DNA from: Budorcas taxicolor
Taxonomy: Eukaryota > Chordata > Mammalia > Artiodactyla > Bovidae
Assembly (NCBI RefSeq): GCF_023091745.1
Contig: NC_068920.1
Coordinates: forward strand, 116,091,622 to 116,155,621
DNA length: 64,000 nucleotides
Direction: 5' to 3'
In this document: positions 48,880 through 59,809 of the stretch, piece by piece
Position numbering within the stretch: position 1 is the stretch's first letter
Layout of the letters: the number at the start of each line of letters is the position of its first letter
Position numbers and translations under genes: made by a program
The notes under the pieces: model-generated
Seen by the model: only the letters and a program-made list of their open reading frames with translations
Databases searched by the model: none
What the model was told of the DNA's origin: nothing

Positions 48880-49195
48880 GGCTAATTCATTCTTAATTCA
48901 GAGTTCACCTCCTCAGCAACCCTTCCTCATCCTCCCCATATGACCCTCACCTGCTCTAACCTTCTGTCTACTTCACATTTTGCTGCCTTACTTTCCTGGA
49001 AACTCTTATCACTATCTGAGATTACCTTTATTTGCTGGTTTGCTTGTTCATTTCTCTATGGCCTGACCCCTGGAAGAGTGAGAACCCCAAGAGATTAGGG
49101 CCTGGCCTTGCAAGTTCATTGCTGTGTCATTAGCCTGAAATGTTTGCTTTGAACCTGCTGACACTCAGTAAATATATTTAAATAAATGAAAGCAT
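48880..49195 (+). repeat. L2 LINE 3' end
   Basis: L2 order: TTTCCTGGAAACTCTTATCA, CTATCTGAGATTACC, AGAGATTAGGGCCTGGCC, then CACTCAGTAAATATATTTAA at the end. Confidence 0.55.
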
Positions 49196-51126
49196 TCACC
49201 TGGAATATAATCAAAGAGTAATTAACAACACATTTCCTGACACAGGTGAGTGGCCCCATTGGGTCACTGAGATCATAAGGGGTCACCTAAGGGGAGGTGA
49301 GAACCTTCAGTGGGAATTCCTGGCAGAAGGAAGCTGATAAATACAGTGTGTGTGGTAATCAATTTCTTTATCAATTTCCATCACAGAATCATTCACTCCC
49401 TTTCCCGAATCCTGGAAAGAAACTGGGAAAACAGGCTTAGGTTTAAAATATATCCTCAATCCTCTGCTGGGAACTTGTTCTGGGCAAGGCCAGGCAAGAT
49501 AGGGCGGGTGACCAGCTTGCAGATGGAGAGGAATTAATTACAATTCAGATTGCTGCCGTTCACCTTTGCTTTTAGTTGAAGGCCTGAAGACAAGGGGCCT
49601 CCCCACTCCCAGGCTGGCAGATGGGTCCTGGACCACTCTTACGGAGATGAAGGAAAAAGTGTGTAAGGTAATAAAGAAGTAGTGGGCAAGTTCAGGAGAA
49701 GCCACAGGAGGAGAGGCTGTGCAAACTGCCGGCTGACTTGCCCTCAGAGGAAGAAGAGCAGTATGTCCAAACAACTCCTGGAGGGCCGGGGCCATTGCTT
49801 ATGTGCAGGGGCCTATGGAGTTCCATGTGAGAAAGTCTCCTCACACAGTGTCTCCCCAGAACATGATGTACAAAGATCGTCTTTAAGATGTCATTCCGAA
49901 ACACCTTGATCCCCCACCACTGCTGTACTCTCAAATGAGTCTTCCTCATCTCTGTAAGTGACATCACCGTCTACCTAGTTGCCAAACCAAGACCTTAGAG
50001 GGCTCTTGAGGCCCTTATTTCCTTCACTCAGGGTCAACTACACCCCCATCCCCAAATAGATCTAGAATAAGACTACTGTTCCCATCTCTAATGCTACCAT
50101 CCTGGTCCAGGCCAGTATCACTGGAACCTGGACTGTAACCCCCCTATCAGGTCTTTTAGTTCTACTCATAATTTCTCTGTTCTTTATACAGAAGCTAAAA
50201 TGACCTCTGAAAGATTTAAACTAGATCAGCCCCACTGGCTACCTCATTTCTTTGGCTTCCCAGGTGGGAAGAACAGATCCAAAGGCATTTTTGAACCAGC
50301 AGCCCTTACTTATAGCCATGATGCTGCTTAATCTTTGCTTCCACCTGAGGAGGATAAAAAGTGACTTCTTCAGACAGTATTGAAAAAAAAAAAGCCATTT
50401 AAACTTTGACTTGTACCATGTGGACAGTCAACTTGATGCTGCATTAACTTCAGTACCAGGCTATCCCCAAACCCATGGAACATAGGAACTCAGAGCAAAT
50501 TGAAATGCTTGAATCACAGTCTTCATTAAGTCAATGGAAACTGCCAGTGAGAATGAAGCAAAGGGAAAATATGCAGCAAATTAATACAGTTTAGAGATGC
50601 TGTAGGCAGGACGGAAGGACCAACCACACTACCTGAATCCTGGGATCCAGGATGCCTGCATCTCCTGTCTCTGTCTATGGCCTTCAACCTCCCCCACTGA
50701 TGATATCATTACAAGGATCAGAGTTGACATTCAAGTAAGAGGCCATGGACAGAAGTGGCCCTAGGCCAACAACACAGACTAGCTCTAGTAAAAGACTCAG
50801 GGACAATATACCTGGCTGACCACTGTGGCTTGGCAATGAGCCAGATGAAGAGTTTCATGTTTGTTTCTTGGGAACAGGACACATAGAACCAGAATGGAGA
50901 TGTCTAGTAGGCAACTGAATCGAAGCTTCATGTATACTTAGTGTCTCAATACATTTATCTTATAAATCTACTCAGTACCTTGTAAATCTGATGCATACTT
51001 AGTGTGCAACAGTCATTATTACCCAGGTGCTTCATGACTGCTAGGTATCTTTTGCTTTTCCCATCTCTTCCTATCCATTTTTAACACACACATGCTCTAT
51101 TTATCAAGCATTATCTATTAATATTT
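49196..51126. other. no gene; possible L2 scrap
   Basis: 49975-50260 loosely resembles L2. Remaining sequence is unrecognised, and the frames at 49310-49967 lack domains. Confidence 0.45.
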
Positions 51127-51237
51127 TATTCAGTTCAGTTGCTCAGTGGTGTCCAACTCTTTATGACCCCATAGACTGCAGCATGCCAGGCTTCCCTGTC
51201 CATCACCAACTCCTGGAGCTTGCTCAAACTCATGTCC
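51126..51237 (-). mobile_element. BovB 3'-end mini-insertion with 9-bp duplication
   Basis: Only the last about 110 bp of BovB in antisense orientation. It is flanked by ATTAATATT at 51117-51125 and 51238-51246. Confidence 0.85.
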
Positions 51238-51327
51238 ATTAATATTAGTATATTTAACAAAATTATTTCTATTATCAAAAATGAGTGTATTATAGAAATT
51301 CATCTTCAATGATAGAAATGAATATAA

Positions 51328-51414
51328 TCTACAGAAAAACCTGAATCACTTTGCTGTACACCTGAAACTTACACAATATCGTAAATGAACTATATTTCAA
51401 TTAAAAAAAAGAAA
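51328..51414 (+). mobile_element. L1-type 3' end with A-tail
   Basis: CTGAATCACTTTGCTGTACA, CCTGAAACTTACACAATATC, AACTATATTTCAATTAAAAA is the usual ungulate L1 terminal sequence. Confidence 0.7.
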
Positions 51415-51942
51415 TGTTCTTATATATCATTACAAGTTGGTTATCTATTTACCTCAAACATAAATTTTACACTAGGAATAAATGTAATATCTTTGTGACA
51501 TTTAAGTTTTCTCTTTTTCTTTTCTGCCCTCGTTAGGAATGAGAGTTCAAGAGCAAGATGAGAAGATTTACAGGCAAAGAAAGCTACCTGATTTTCTACT
51601 TCGGAGCTCTAGTTCATAGAATGTCACCAAAACGGTAGAATGCAAGCAGAACGGTATCTAGGAAATTGATCTCTCTGCTCCATGACCTAATTTTCTGGAC
51701 CTCTCCTTCTCTGAGGTCCCTTGCCTCTTAGAGTTTGGGACTCGGTTTGTGTTCAGCCTCCTGCATCGTCCTTTCTCCCTTGCTGTGCTGGTGACAGATG
51801 ATAGTACCTGCTCAAGGACCTCAGCAGTCTGGCTTCACTTCTGACTCTTCCTTGGAGATGGAGGACAGACTATGTCCCTCTGATTTCACACAAACAGCTC
51901 CCCATGCTGTTGACTTACACCCATTTCATTTCCAAAATGAAA
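51415..51942. other. no gene recognised
   Basis: Nothing supported. Confidence 0.45.
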
Positions 51943-52157
51943 AGTTAGTTAAAGTCACTCAGTCATGTCCAGCTCTTTGCAACCCTATGGACTGTAACCT
52001 GCCAGGCTCCTCTGCCCACGGAATTCTTACGGCAAGAATACTGGAAGGGGTAGCCACTCCCTTCACCAGGATATCTTCCCAACCCAGAGATCGAACCTGG
52101 GTCTCCTGCATTGCAGGCAGATTCTTCGATTCTTCACCATCTGAGCCACAAGGTAAG
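51943..52157 (-). mobile_element. Bov-tA SINE with 12-bp target-site duplication
   Basis: Minus-strand unit flanked by perfect TCCAAAATGAAA repeats at 51931-51942 and 52158-52169. Confidence 0.95.
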
Positions 52158-52169
52158 TCCAAAATGAAA

Positions 52170-52556
52170 GCATTCTGCAAATTGAGAAGGTTAAGAGCCC
52201 CTGAGCTGTGTTCTATTGCTGTTATGTGATGAGTCAGGGTCTGCTGAGAACCTGCATGTTCTGAAATGGGCCCCAGCCGGACTCCCACAAGGAGGCAAGC
52301 ATGCCAGGTCTGAGAACTAGGAGAAGATGTGAACAAGAGCCTTGAGGCTTCAGTGACAAGCATCACCTACACAAATGAGCCACAGGGCAGTCTGAAGCAT
52401 CTGTGAATGGGAGTGTGATTTCTTTCTTTTTTTTTTTCTTTTGATAACCTTCATTATTAATATATCAGTTCATCTTTAATAACTGGAAATATTCTATCAT
52501 TGCTTTTTGTCCTTGAACATTCTACTTGCCCACAAAATTGTTGTGTTTATTTATTT
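52170..52556. other. no gene recognised
   Basis: Contains a T/C tract at 52420-52442; otherwise nothing recognised. Confidence 0.45.
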
Positions 52557-52733
52557 ATTTTTAAATTTAAATTTATTTATTTTAATTGGAAGCTAATTAC
52601 TTTACAATATCGCATTGGTTTTGCCATGCTAAGTTGCTTCAGTCTTGTCCAACTCTGTGCGACCCCATAGATGGCAGCCCACCAGGCTCCCCCATCCCTG
52701 GGTTTTGCCATACATCAACATAAATCTGCCACT
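52557..52733 (-). mobile_element. L1 3' UTR fragment interrupted by a Bov-A monomer
   Basis: TTTTAATTGGAAGCTAATTA, then TTGGTTTTGCCAT, resumes after the insert at TTTTGCCATACATCAACATA. Confidence 0.85.
52628..52700 (-). mobile_element. 73-bp Bov-A monomer
   Basis: Contains only the outer part of a Bov-A unit (GCTAAGTTGCTTCAGTCTTG to CCCCCATCCCTG). It is flanked by GGTTTTGCCAT at 52617-52627 and 52701-52711. Confidence 0.88.
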
Positions 52734-52916
52734 GAAGTGTGATTTCATCAAATTTCAGGTAAGATTAATTCTTATCTCCAGAATCAGTGACTCCCTCTCT
52801 AACGGATGAACTCCAGACCCATTAGGGAAACACCTCTGGTCTTCTCTACCTGGATCTTACCCTGACTTTGCTGGGACCCTCCCTGGCATAGCCCTATATT
52901 CAACCTCACAGGGATA

Positions 52917-53412
52917 CAGACTGTCCCTGACTTGGGATGGTTCAACTTATGATTTTTCAACTTTATGATGGTGTGAAAGTGATATAATTCAAGAAACTAT
53001 ACTTTGAATTTTGATCACTTCTCAAATTGGTGACATGTGGTATGATGTTTTATTATGATATTGGGCAATAGCAATGACCGCCGCTCCCAGTCTGCCATGC
53101 AATCAGGAGAGTGAATGACCAATAGACTTGCAACCATTCTTTATTCAGATAACCATTGTATTTTTTATTTTCAGCACAATAGTCGAAAGATTACATGAGA
53201 CATTCAACACTTTATCGTACAATATTCTTTGTCCTAGGTGACTTTGCCCAACTATAGGATGACATAAGTGTTCTGAGCATGTTGAAGGTGGGTTAGGCTA
53301 AGCTATGGTGTTTGGTGCATCAACTGCATTTTCAATTTATCTTATTTTCAGTTTATGATGAGCCAGTTTATCAAGATGTAACCCCATTATAAGCTAGTAT
53401 AGATCTACCCTG
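52917..53412. mobile_element. Tigger-like non-autonomous DNA transposon
   Basis: The left end CAGACTGTCCCTGACTTGGG and the complement of the right end CAGGGTAGATC are decayed inverted repeats. Inner parts (TATGATTTTTCAACTTTATG; complement of GAGCCAGTTTATCAAG) match a mammal-wide Tc1/mariner-group MITE. A TA lies at the left junction. The family name is not certain. Confidence 0.65.
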
Positions 53413-53628
53413 AACCAGTTGACATTTCTAAGATTCTGGACATCCCTCTGCCTCGAACAGCCTCTCCTTCTCCTTCTGATTAGTTATTGCCTGAAGAATT
53501 CTCTGCTCTCCACCAATGGTTGCTTGAGCCAGCATCACAACTGTTGACAAAGTTTGCCTTGGTAAGTTGGAAAAAGTGTCTCTCTTTCTAGTATGAATTG
53601 TCTCTGATGTCAGGAACTATGTGTGTTG

Positions 53629-54324
53629 TGTTCAGTGGCTAAGTCATGTCCAACTCTTTGCAACCCCATGGACTGCAGCATGCTAGGTTTCCCTGTCATT
53701 GGCTATCTCTTGGAGTTCAAATGCATGGCCATTGAGTCAGTGATGCTATCTAACAATCTCATACTATGCTGCCCCCTTCTCCTTTTGCCTTCAGTCTTTC
53801 CCAGCATCAGGATCTTTTCCAGTGGAGCAGCTGTTCGCATCAGGTGGTCAAAGAATTGGAGCTTCAGCCTCAGCCTCAGCATCAGTCCTTCCAATGAATA
53901 TTCAGGACTGATTTCCTTTAGGGTTGACTAGTTTGATATCCCAGCTGTCCAGGGGACATTCAAGAGTCTTCTCCAACACCACAGTTCAAAAGCATCAATT
54001 CTTCAGTGCTTAGCTTTCTTTATGGTCCAACTCTCACATCCAAACACGACTACTGGAAAAACCTATAGCTTTGACTATATGGATATTTTTCAGCAGAGTG
54101 ATGTCTTTGTTTTCTAATAAGCTGTCTAGGTTTGCTATAGCTTTCCTTCCAAGGAGCAGTCATCTTAATTTCATGGCTTCAGTCAACATTTGCAGTGACT
54201 TGGGAGCCCAAAAGAATAAAATCTGTCACTCTTTCCACTTTCCCCCCTTCTATTTGCCATGAAGTAGGGACCAGATGCCATGATCTTAATTTTTTGAATG
54301 TCAAATTGTAAGCCACTTTTTTCA
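53629..54324 (-). mobile_element. BovB LINE, 3' half of an inverted copy
   Basis: Minus-strand 3' half of BovB from its terminal repeat to the segment coding SEKVGLKLNIQK. It abuts the inverted 5' half at 54325. Confidence 0.93.
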
Positions 54325-54916
54325 AGCTACCTGACAATTGCACTCATCTTGCATGCTGGTAAGGTAATGTTCAAACTTCTTCAAGCTAGGCTTCAGCAGT
54401 ACGGTAATCAAGAACTTCCAGATGTACACACTGGAAAGGCAAAGGAACTGGAGAACATGTTGCTAACTTTTGTTGGATCATAGAGAAAGCAAGGGAATTC
54501 CAGAAAAAAACATCTGCTTCGTTGACTGAACAAAAGCTTTTGACTGTGTAGATTGCAACAAAGTGTGGAAAATTCTTAAAGAGATGAGAATACCAGATCA
54601 CCTTACCTGTCTCCTGAGAAACTAGTATGCAGGTCAAGAAGCAAAAGTTAGAACTTTACATGGAAAAACTGACTGGTTCAAAATTGGGAAAGGATTATGA
54701 CAAAGCTGTATATTGTCACCCTGATTAATTAACTTGCATGTAGATTCCATCACGTGAAATGTCAGGCTGGATGTATCACAAGCTGAAATCAAGATTGCTG
54801 TGAGAATAAGCAACAGCCTCAGATATGCACCAGTTTAATGGCAGAAGGTGAAGAGGAGCTAAAGAGCCTCTTAATGAAGGTAAAAGAGGAGAGTGAAAAA
54901 ACTGACTTAAAACTCA
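54325..54916 (+). mobile_element. BovB LINE, inverted 5' half of the same copy
   Basis: Plus-strand piece from the segment coding ALISHA...ILQARLQQ through RT motifs A and B, ending at GTGAAAAAACTGACTTAAAA. That is the same BovB position where the minus-strand half starts. The two halves overlap by about 20 bases of consensus. Confidence 0.92.
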
Positions 54917-55500
54917 GGAGCTTTATCTTAACTCATCTCTGAGTCTCCAAAACTACATGCAGCTCTTTGTAGTTGGTAACTGAATTAATTAATTCCATGG
55001 ATTTATTAACTAATATTGAGCTACAGCTGCAGGGGTCCTATCTTATGCTCTGGCAAAGGCTCCAACATCCAAACAGACGTTCCTCACTGATGAATGCTGA
55101 TTAATAAGGCTTAAACAGCTGACCAATTTTGCTTTCTCAAGTAGAAAGTAAAAAGGCTTAATTCCTGCCAGCTCCTTGGCAGGCTGGGTAGTAATAGAGC
55201 ATTATGTCAAAGCCCAAGAAATGGATGTGCACTCAACCATGGTGGGTGACATGTACAGTTAGAGGTGTGTATAATTAGCAGTTGTGAAAGCAACTTAAAA
55301 TTAAATGGTTATTAAGAGGATACTCATGAGGCTTGAGGTTTCCTTTTCCTAACTTATCCTTTTTTTTTTTTAAATTCATGCTGAAAATCAATTAAGCATG
55401 ATGAACAAAGTGGATAAATTATACATTTTCATAATTTGTTTCCTACAATGAAGAACAAAGCAAGAAGGGAGACAAAAAAAAGCAAAGCTCATTTGATTCA
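54917..55500. other. no gene recognised
   Basis: AT-rich unique-looking DNA. Confidence 0.45.
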
Positions 55501-55711
55501 TGTATGCTAAGTTGCTTTAGTCCTGTTTGATTCTTTGAAACCCAATGGAGTGTAGCTGGCCAGGCTCCTCTGTCCATGGGATTCGTCAGGCAATAATACT
55601 GGAGTGGGTTGCCATGCCCTCCCCGAGGGGATCTTCCCAATCCAGGGATCGAACCTGGATCTCTTATGTCTCCTGAATTAACAGGCAGTTCTTTATCACT
55701 AGCACTACCTG
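55501..55711 (-). mobile_element. Bov-tA SINE
   Basis: Minus-strand unit starting GCTAAGTTGCTTTAGTCCTG and ending in the complement of the head (CACTAGCACTACCTG). Confidence 0.9.
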
Positions 55712-56006
55712 CAGATTCTTCCTCCTGATTAATATGATCCCTCCACAGTGAAATTTGAACTCATTTATCATCAAAGGTTTCCAGTAGAGAAAAAGCCTCT
55801 TTCTAAAGTCAAGTTTCAGAGGAAAAGTCATCACTGAATTTTCTTCTTCTTCTTTTTTTTTTTTTTCATTTTGAAATGACTTATTCTTTCGAATGAGGCA
55901 GTACTTTTCCAGTCCTCAAATTTAAAAAAAAAAAAAAAAAAAGCTGTCCATTTGATTACAAGTATTTCTGTCTCTACAAATAACATCCCAGCCCATTTGA
56001 TTCATG

Positions 56007-56092
56007 ATATCAGGGTCTTTTCCAATGAGTCAGCTCTTCACATACAGTGGCCAAAGTATTGGAGCTTCAGCTTTAGCATTAGTCCTTTTAAT
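56007..56092 (-). mobile_element. BovB LINE fragment (86 bp)
   Basis: Complement of the BovB segment coding SLEKTLM..., joined directly to a Bov-tA at 56097. Confidence 0.85.
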
Positions 56093-56096
56093 GAAC

Positions 56097-56276
56097 TCTG
56101 TAACTCTATGGACCATAGCCCACCAGGCTCCTCTGTCCATGGGATTCTGCAGGCAAGAATACTGGAGTGGGTTTCCATGCTCTCTTCCAGGCGATCTTCA
56201 CAACCCAAGGATCAAACTTACGTCTCCTAAATTGACAGGTAGATTCTTTACCACTAGCACCACCTGGGAAGCCCTC
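56097..56276 (-). mobile_element. Bov-tA SINE
   Basis: Minus-strand unit ending in the complement of the head (AGCACCACCTGGGAAGCCC). Its outer end is cut where the BovB piece begins. Confidence 0.9.
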
Positions 56277-56780
56277 ATGGTCCTATACTGGGTGTATATA
56301 TGTTTATGAACACTGTATCCTCTTATTAATTCCTTTATGATTATATAATGTCTGTCTTTGTCCTTCATTACAGACTTTGTTTAAATCTACTTGGTCTGAA
56401 ATGAGTAAGGCTACTCCAGCTTTCTTTTGTTTGCATTTGCCTGGAATATCTTTTTCTATCCCCTCACTTTTAGTTCATGAGTGTCTTTAGCTCTGAAGGG
56501 AGTCTTCTGTAGGCAGCCTATCTATGGGTCTTGTTTTTTAAATACAATCACCCACCACCCTATATCTTTTGATTGCAGCATTCAATTCATTGACATTTAA
56601 AGTGATTATTGATAGAAAACATACTTATTTTCATTTTGTTATTTGTTTTCCACTGTTTTGTATGTCTTTGCTTTTCTCCCTATTTTAATCTCTTTACTTG
56701 TGACCTGGTGATTTTATTTAGTCTTGTATTTGTGTTACTTTTCTCTTAAGCTTTTGTATATCTATGATAGGTTGTTTTTT
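56277..56780 (-). mobile_element. old L1, ORF2 5' end (piece of a split element)
   Basis: Antisense of the endonuclease-domain start of L1 ORF2 (CTCCAGCTTTCTTTTGTTTG, ATGAGTGTCTTTAGCTCTG, CAATTCATTGACATTTAAAG). The L1 inter-ORF linker continues beyond the MITE to 57063. Confidence 0.75.
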
Positions 56781-56967
56781 TATTAGGTTGGAAGGTCATT
56801 CAGGTTTTTTGGTAAGAACTTACAGAAAACATGAACAAATTTTTTGGCCAATGCAATATTTGCCATTACCATAAAGTTCATAAATGCTGAGCTATAAGTA
56901 TATCTACCTGATTTAAACTGATAGTCATTTAAGTTTAAACTCATTCTAAAAGGTCTTTCCAACCCAA
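56781..56967. mobile_element. mariner-derived MITE with palindromic core
   Basis: TTAGGTTGGAAGGTCATTCA at the left is mirrored by the complement of AAGGTCTTTCCAACCCAA at the right. An inner TTTTTTGGCCAATGCAATA at 56840-56858 pairs with the left end, giving a 78-bp imperfect palindrome typical of bovine mariner MITEs. Confidence 0.75.
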
Positions 56968-57063
56968 CTTTTTGCATTTTTTATGTCATATTTTAGGTCT
57001 TCATGTATGTCACTTAACTCTTTATTTTATTTATAATTGACTTTGCAATTTAATTATCTTTTA

Positions 57064-57170
57064 GAATCAGTGGTAAAGAATCTACCTGACAATGTTGGAG
57101 ATGGAGAAGGCACAGGTTCAATCACTGGGTCAGGAAGATTTTTTGAAGGAGGAAATGGCAACTCACTAAA
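57064..57170 (+). mobile_element. Bov-tA SINE, left part, split by BovB
   Basis: Decayed tRNA-like head and first part of Bov-A (AGTGGTAAAGAATCTACCTG, CACTGGGTCAGGAAGATT), broken after ACTCACTAAAGCA. Confidence 0.85.
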
Positions 57171-58167
57171 GCACTTGACCTGCCTCTTGAGAAACCTGTA
57201 TATAGGTCAGGAAGCAACAGTTAGAACTGGACATGGAACAACAGAATGGTTCCAAATAGGAAAAAGGAGTACATCAGGGCTCTATATTGTCACCCTGCTT
57301 ATTTAATTTCTGTGCAGAGTACATCATGAGAAACGCTGGGCTGGAAGAAACACAGGCTGGAATTAAGATTGCCGAGAGAAATATCAGTAACCTCAGATAT
57401 GCAGATGACACCATCCTTATGGCAGAAAGTGAAGAGGAACTAAAAAGTCTCTTGATGAAAGTAAAAGAGGAGAGTGAAAAAGTTGGCTTAAAGCTCAGCA
57501 TTCAGAAAACTAAGATCATGGCATACGGTCCCATCACTTCATGGGAAATAGATGGGGAAACAGTGGAAACAGTGGCTGACTTTATTTTGCTGGGCTCCAA
57601 AACCACTGCAGATGGTGACTGCAGCCATGAAATTAAAAGACGCTTACTCCTTGGAAAGAAAGTTATGACCAACCTAGACAGCACATTGAAAAACAGAGAC
57701 ATTACTTTGTTAACAAGCATCCTTCTAGTCAAGGGTATGGTTTTTCCAGTGGTCAAGTATGGATGTGAGAGTTGGACTATAAAGAAAGCTGAGTGCTGAA
57801 GAATTGATGCTTTTAAACTGTGGTGTTGGAGAAGACTCTTGAGAGTCCGTTGGACTGCAAGGAGACTCCAACCAGTCCATCCTGAAGAAGATCAGTCCTA
57901 GGTGTTCATTGGAAGGACTGATGCTGAAGCTGAAATCCAATACTTTGGCCACCTGATGCGAAGAGCTGACTCATTTGAAAAGACCTTGATGCTGGGAAAG
58001 ATTGAGGGCAGGAGGAGAAGGGGATGACAGAGGATGAGATGGCTGGATGGCATCACCGATTCAATGGACATGGGTTTGGGTGAACTCTGGGAGCTGGTGT
58101 TGGACAGGGAGGCCTGGCGTTTTGCAGTTCATGGGGGTCACAAAGAGTTGGATATGACTGACCGAAC
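57171..58167 (+). mobile_element. BovB LINE inserted in a Bov-tA
   Basis: 5'-truncated at TTGACCTGCCTCTTGAGAAA, with the RT frame open over 57287-57799 and an intact YADD at about 57398. The 3' end has decayed (GGATATGACTGACCGAACGCA). Confidence 0.93.
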
Positions 58168-58239
58168 GCATTCTTGATGGGAAAAATATCATGGTGGGCT
58201 ATAGTCCGTGGGGTCGCAAAGAGTAAGACACGACTGAGT
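58168..58239 (+). mobile_element. Bov-tA SINE, right part
   Basis: Resumes with TTCTTGATGGGAAAAATATC and ends GTAAGACACGACTGAGTGAC. Confidence 0.85.
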
Positions 58240-58397
58240 GACCCACCAGGCACATGCACGCATGCATTAGCCTTTGTGGTTGTTGCACAGTGTAGTATTT
58301 ATTTTCTTTTACCAGTAAGATTAGCCTTTTCCTCTGATTTCATAATGTTTAATGTAGCCTTTTCTTTTTCACCTAAGGAAAACCCTTTGGAGCTATG
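58240..58397 (-). mobile_element. old L1 inter-ORF region (piece)
   Basis: Antisense L1-like sequence (TTTTACCAGTAAGATTAGCC, TAATGTTTAATGTAGCCTTT, CACCTAAGGAAAACCC). It is broken at about 58397 by a 4.9-kb insert and resumes at 63251. Confidence 0.6.
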
Positions 58398-59809
58398 ACC
58401 GTATCCAAGTGTCCTGCCTTGTTCATCTCATAAAGTGAGATGAATGGAGCTGTCAGGCCTCAGAGGACTGGGCCTGACTCTCAGGGGGCTGAAGATTGGA
58501 GGTGCTGAGAAAAGCTAGCCCTGGAAAAAGTTTGGCTCTGCAGCCACAGCCATGTCACTGACCCCAAATTGAAGGAAGAACAGAGGTGACCCAGCCATGG
58601 ACAGGAGGTGACTCACTGTGTAGAGTGATTTACTATGCAAACCCTGCAGACAAAACACGGGAGTGGCTGGTCAACCACAATGCTGCAGTACTTCTCAGAA
58701 TCCAGAACTTTCTCTGGGTGACATGTCAGCCTTTTCTTCCTCCTTGCTGTGCTCTGATGAGTGTAGCAGAGAGCCCAAATGTGGGGTGAGCATCCTTGGT
58801 CCATCTTATAGCTAAAACTGTGCAAAAGCCAATATGCTTGTTGTCAGTTGATATGTTTATGGATACCTGTGCGCTCACCATGTGCAGCCTGCAGGCAAGC
58901 CTGGACCATTTGGGGCAGGTAAGAGTTGGACATTTTTCCTGAGGATTTCTGGATGGCCCTTCTTGACTGAGCATTCTCTGTTTAGTGAAATTTCAGCCTG
59001 GAGATGAGCTGAGTAGAGGTCGAGCAAAGAGATATTTGTGTTCCATCTTTGGAGGAGCAGAAGGATATTATGAAAGCTCATGAGGAGAGCCATGTGGAAC
59101 TTGGATGGCCTCCAGCTCTAATCCAAGATGGAGGGCAGAGTTGCCATCTGTCCTCTTCCAATGTGGGGCAGAATAAGGGGGCCATGCCCTTCTGTTGGTC
59201 CAGTAAACACACTGAGTGTGATATTCCTAGAGCCTGCCAGGATGAGGCTGTGGCTTTGCAGGAAGCATATGTCTCTCTCTGTTTGGACAGGTGCATGCTT
59301 ATAGGACCAGCTTCCTCCATGAATTATGAAGCCTCTGTTCCATTTGACCTTTATGGTACTTTAGCTCTGACTTCTCTTGATGCCCTGCTAGACCTTTCTC
59401 TTGAGAAGGCAGAGGAGAAATGAAAATGTTAGAAGAAAGAGAGAGTTTATGAAGTCCTTGCTCTGAGTCAAGAGTTGGTGGCTTATCTGGACTTGTCCAC
59501 CCAGTCACCCTAGCACTTGGGCCATCTGGAGGGATATATTGGCTGTGGCTGTGGATCACAGCCATTATCATGGTTAAAGAGAGTCAATATTTAACTTGGA
59601 GTTTTGTGGGTTAACAGATAGGAGATTAGGACCCGGTTACAAATAGCTTCTTCCCTTCTCTTTGTTCTTAATGCAATCCTATGTGGGTATGTCTGATTCC
59701 TTCTTGTTTGGTTTTGGGTCTCTAATGGCTGTTAGAGTGTTACAGTGTCTGAAAAGATTTACCTTGTGGGTTTAAAAAATTAAGCAACATGACACACTAA
59801 AAATAAAGA
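58398..59809. other. unidentified 1.4-kb segment within an L1
   Basis: The L1 is interrupted here and resumes after the BovB at 63251, so this segment was inserted, either alone or together with the BovB. It has more balanced base composition than its surroundings and a 124-codon plus frame at 59049-59423. It shows no SINE, LINE or clear LTR signature. Function unknown. Confidence 0.55.
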
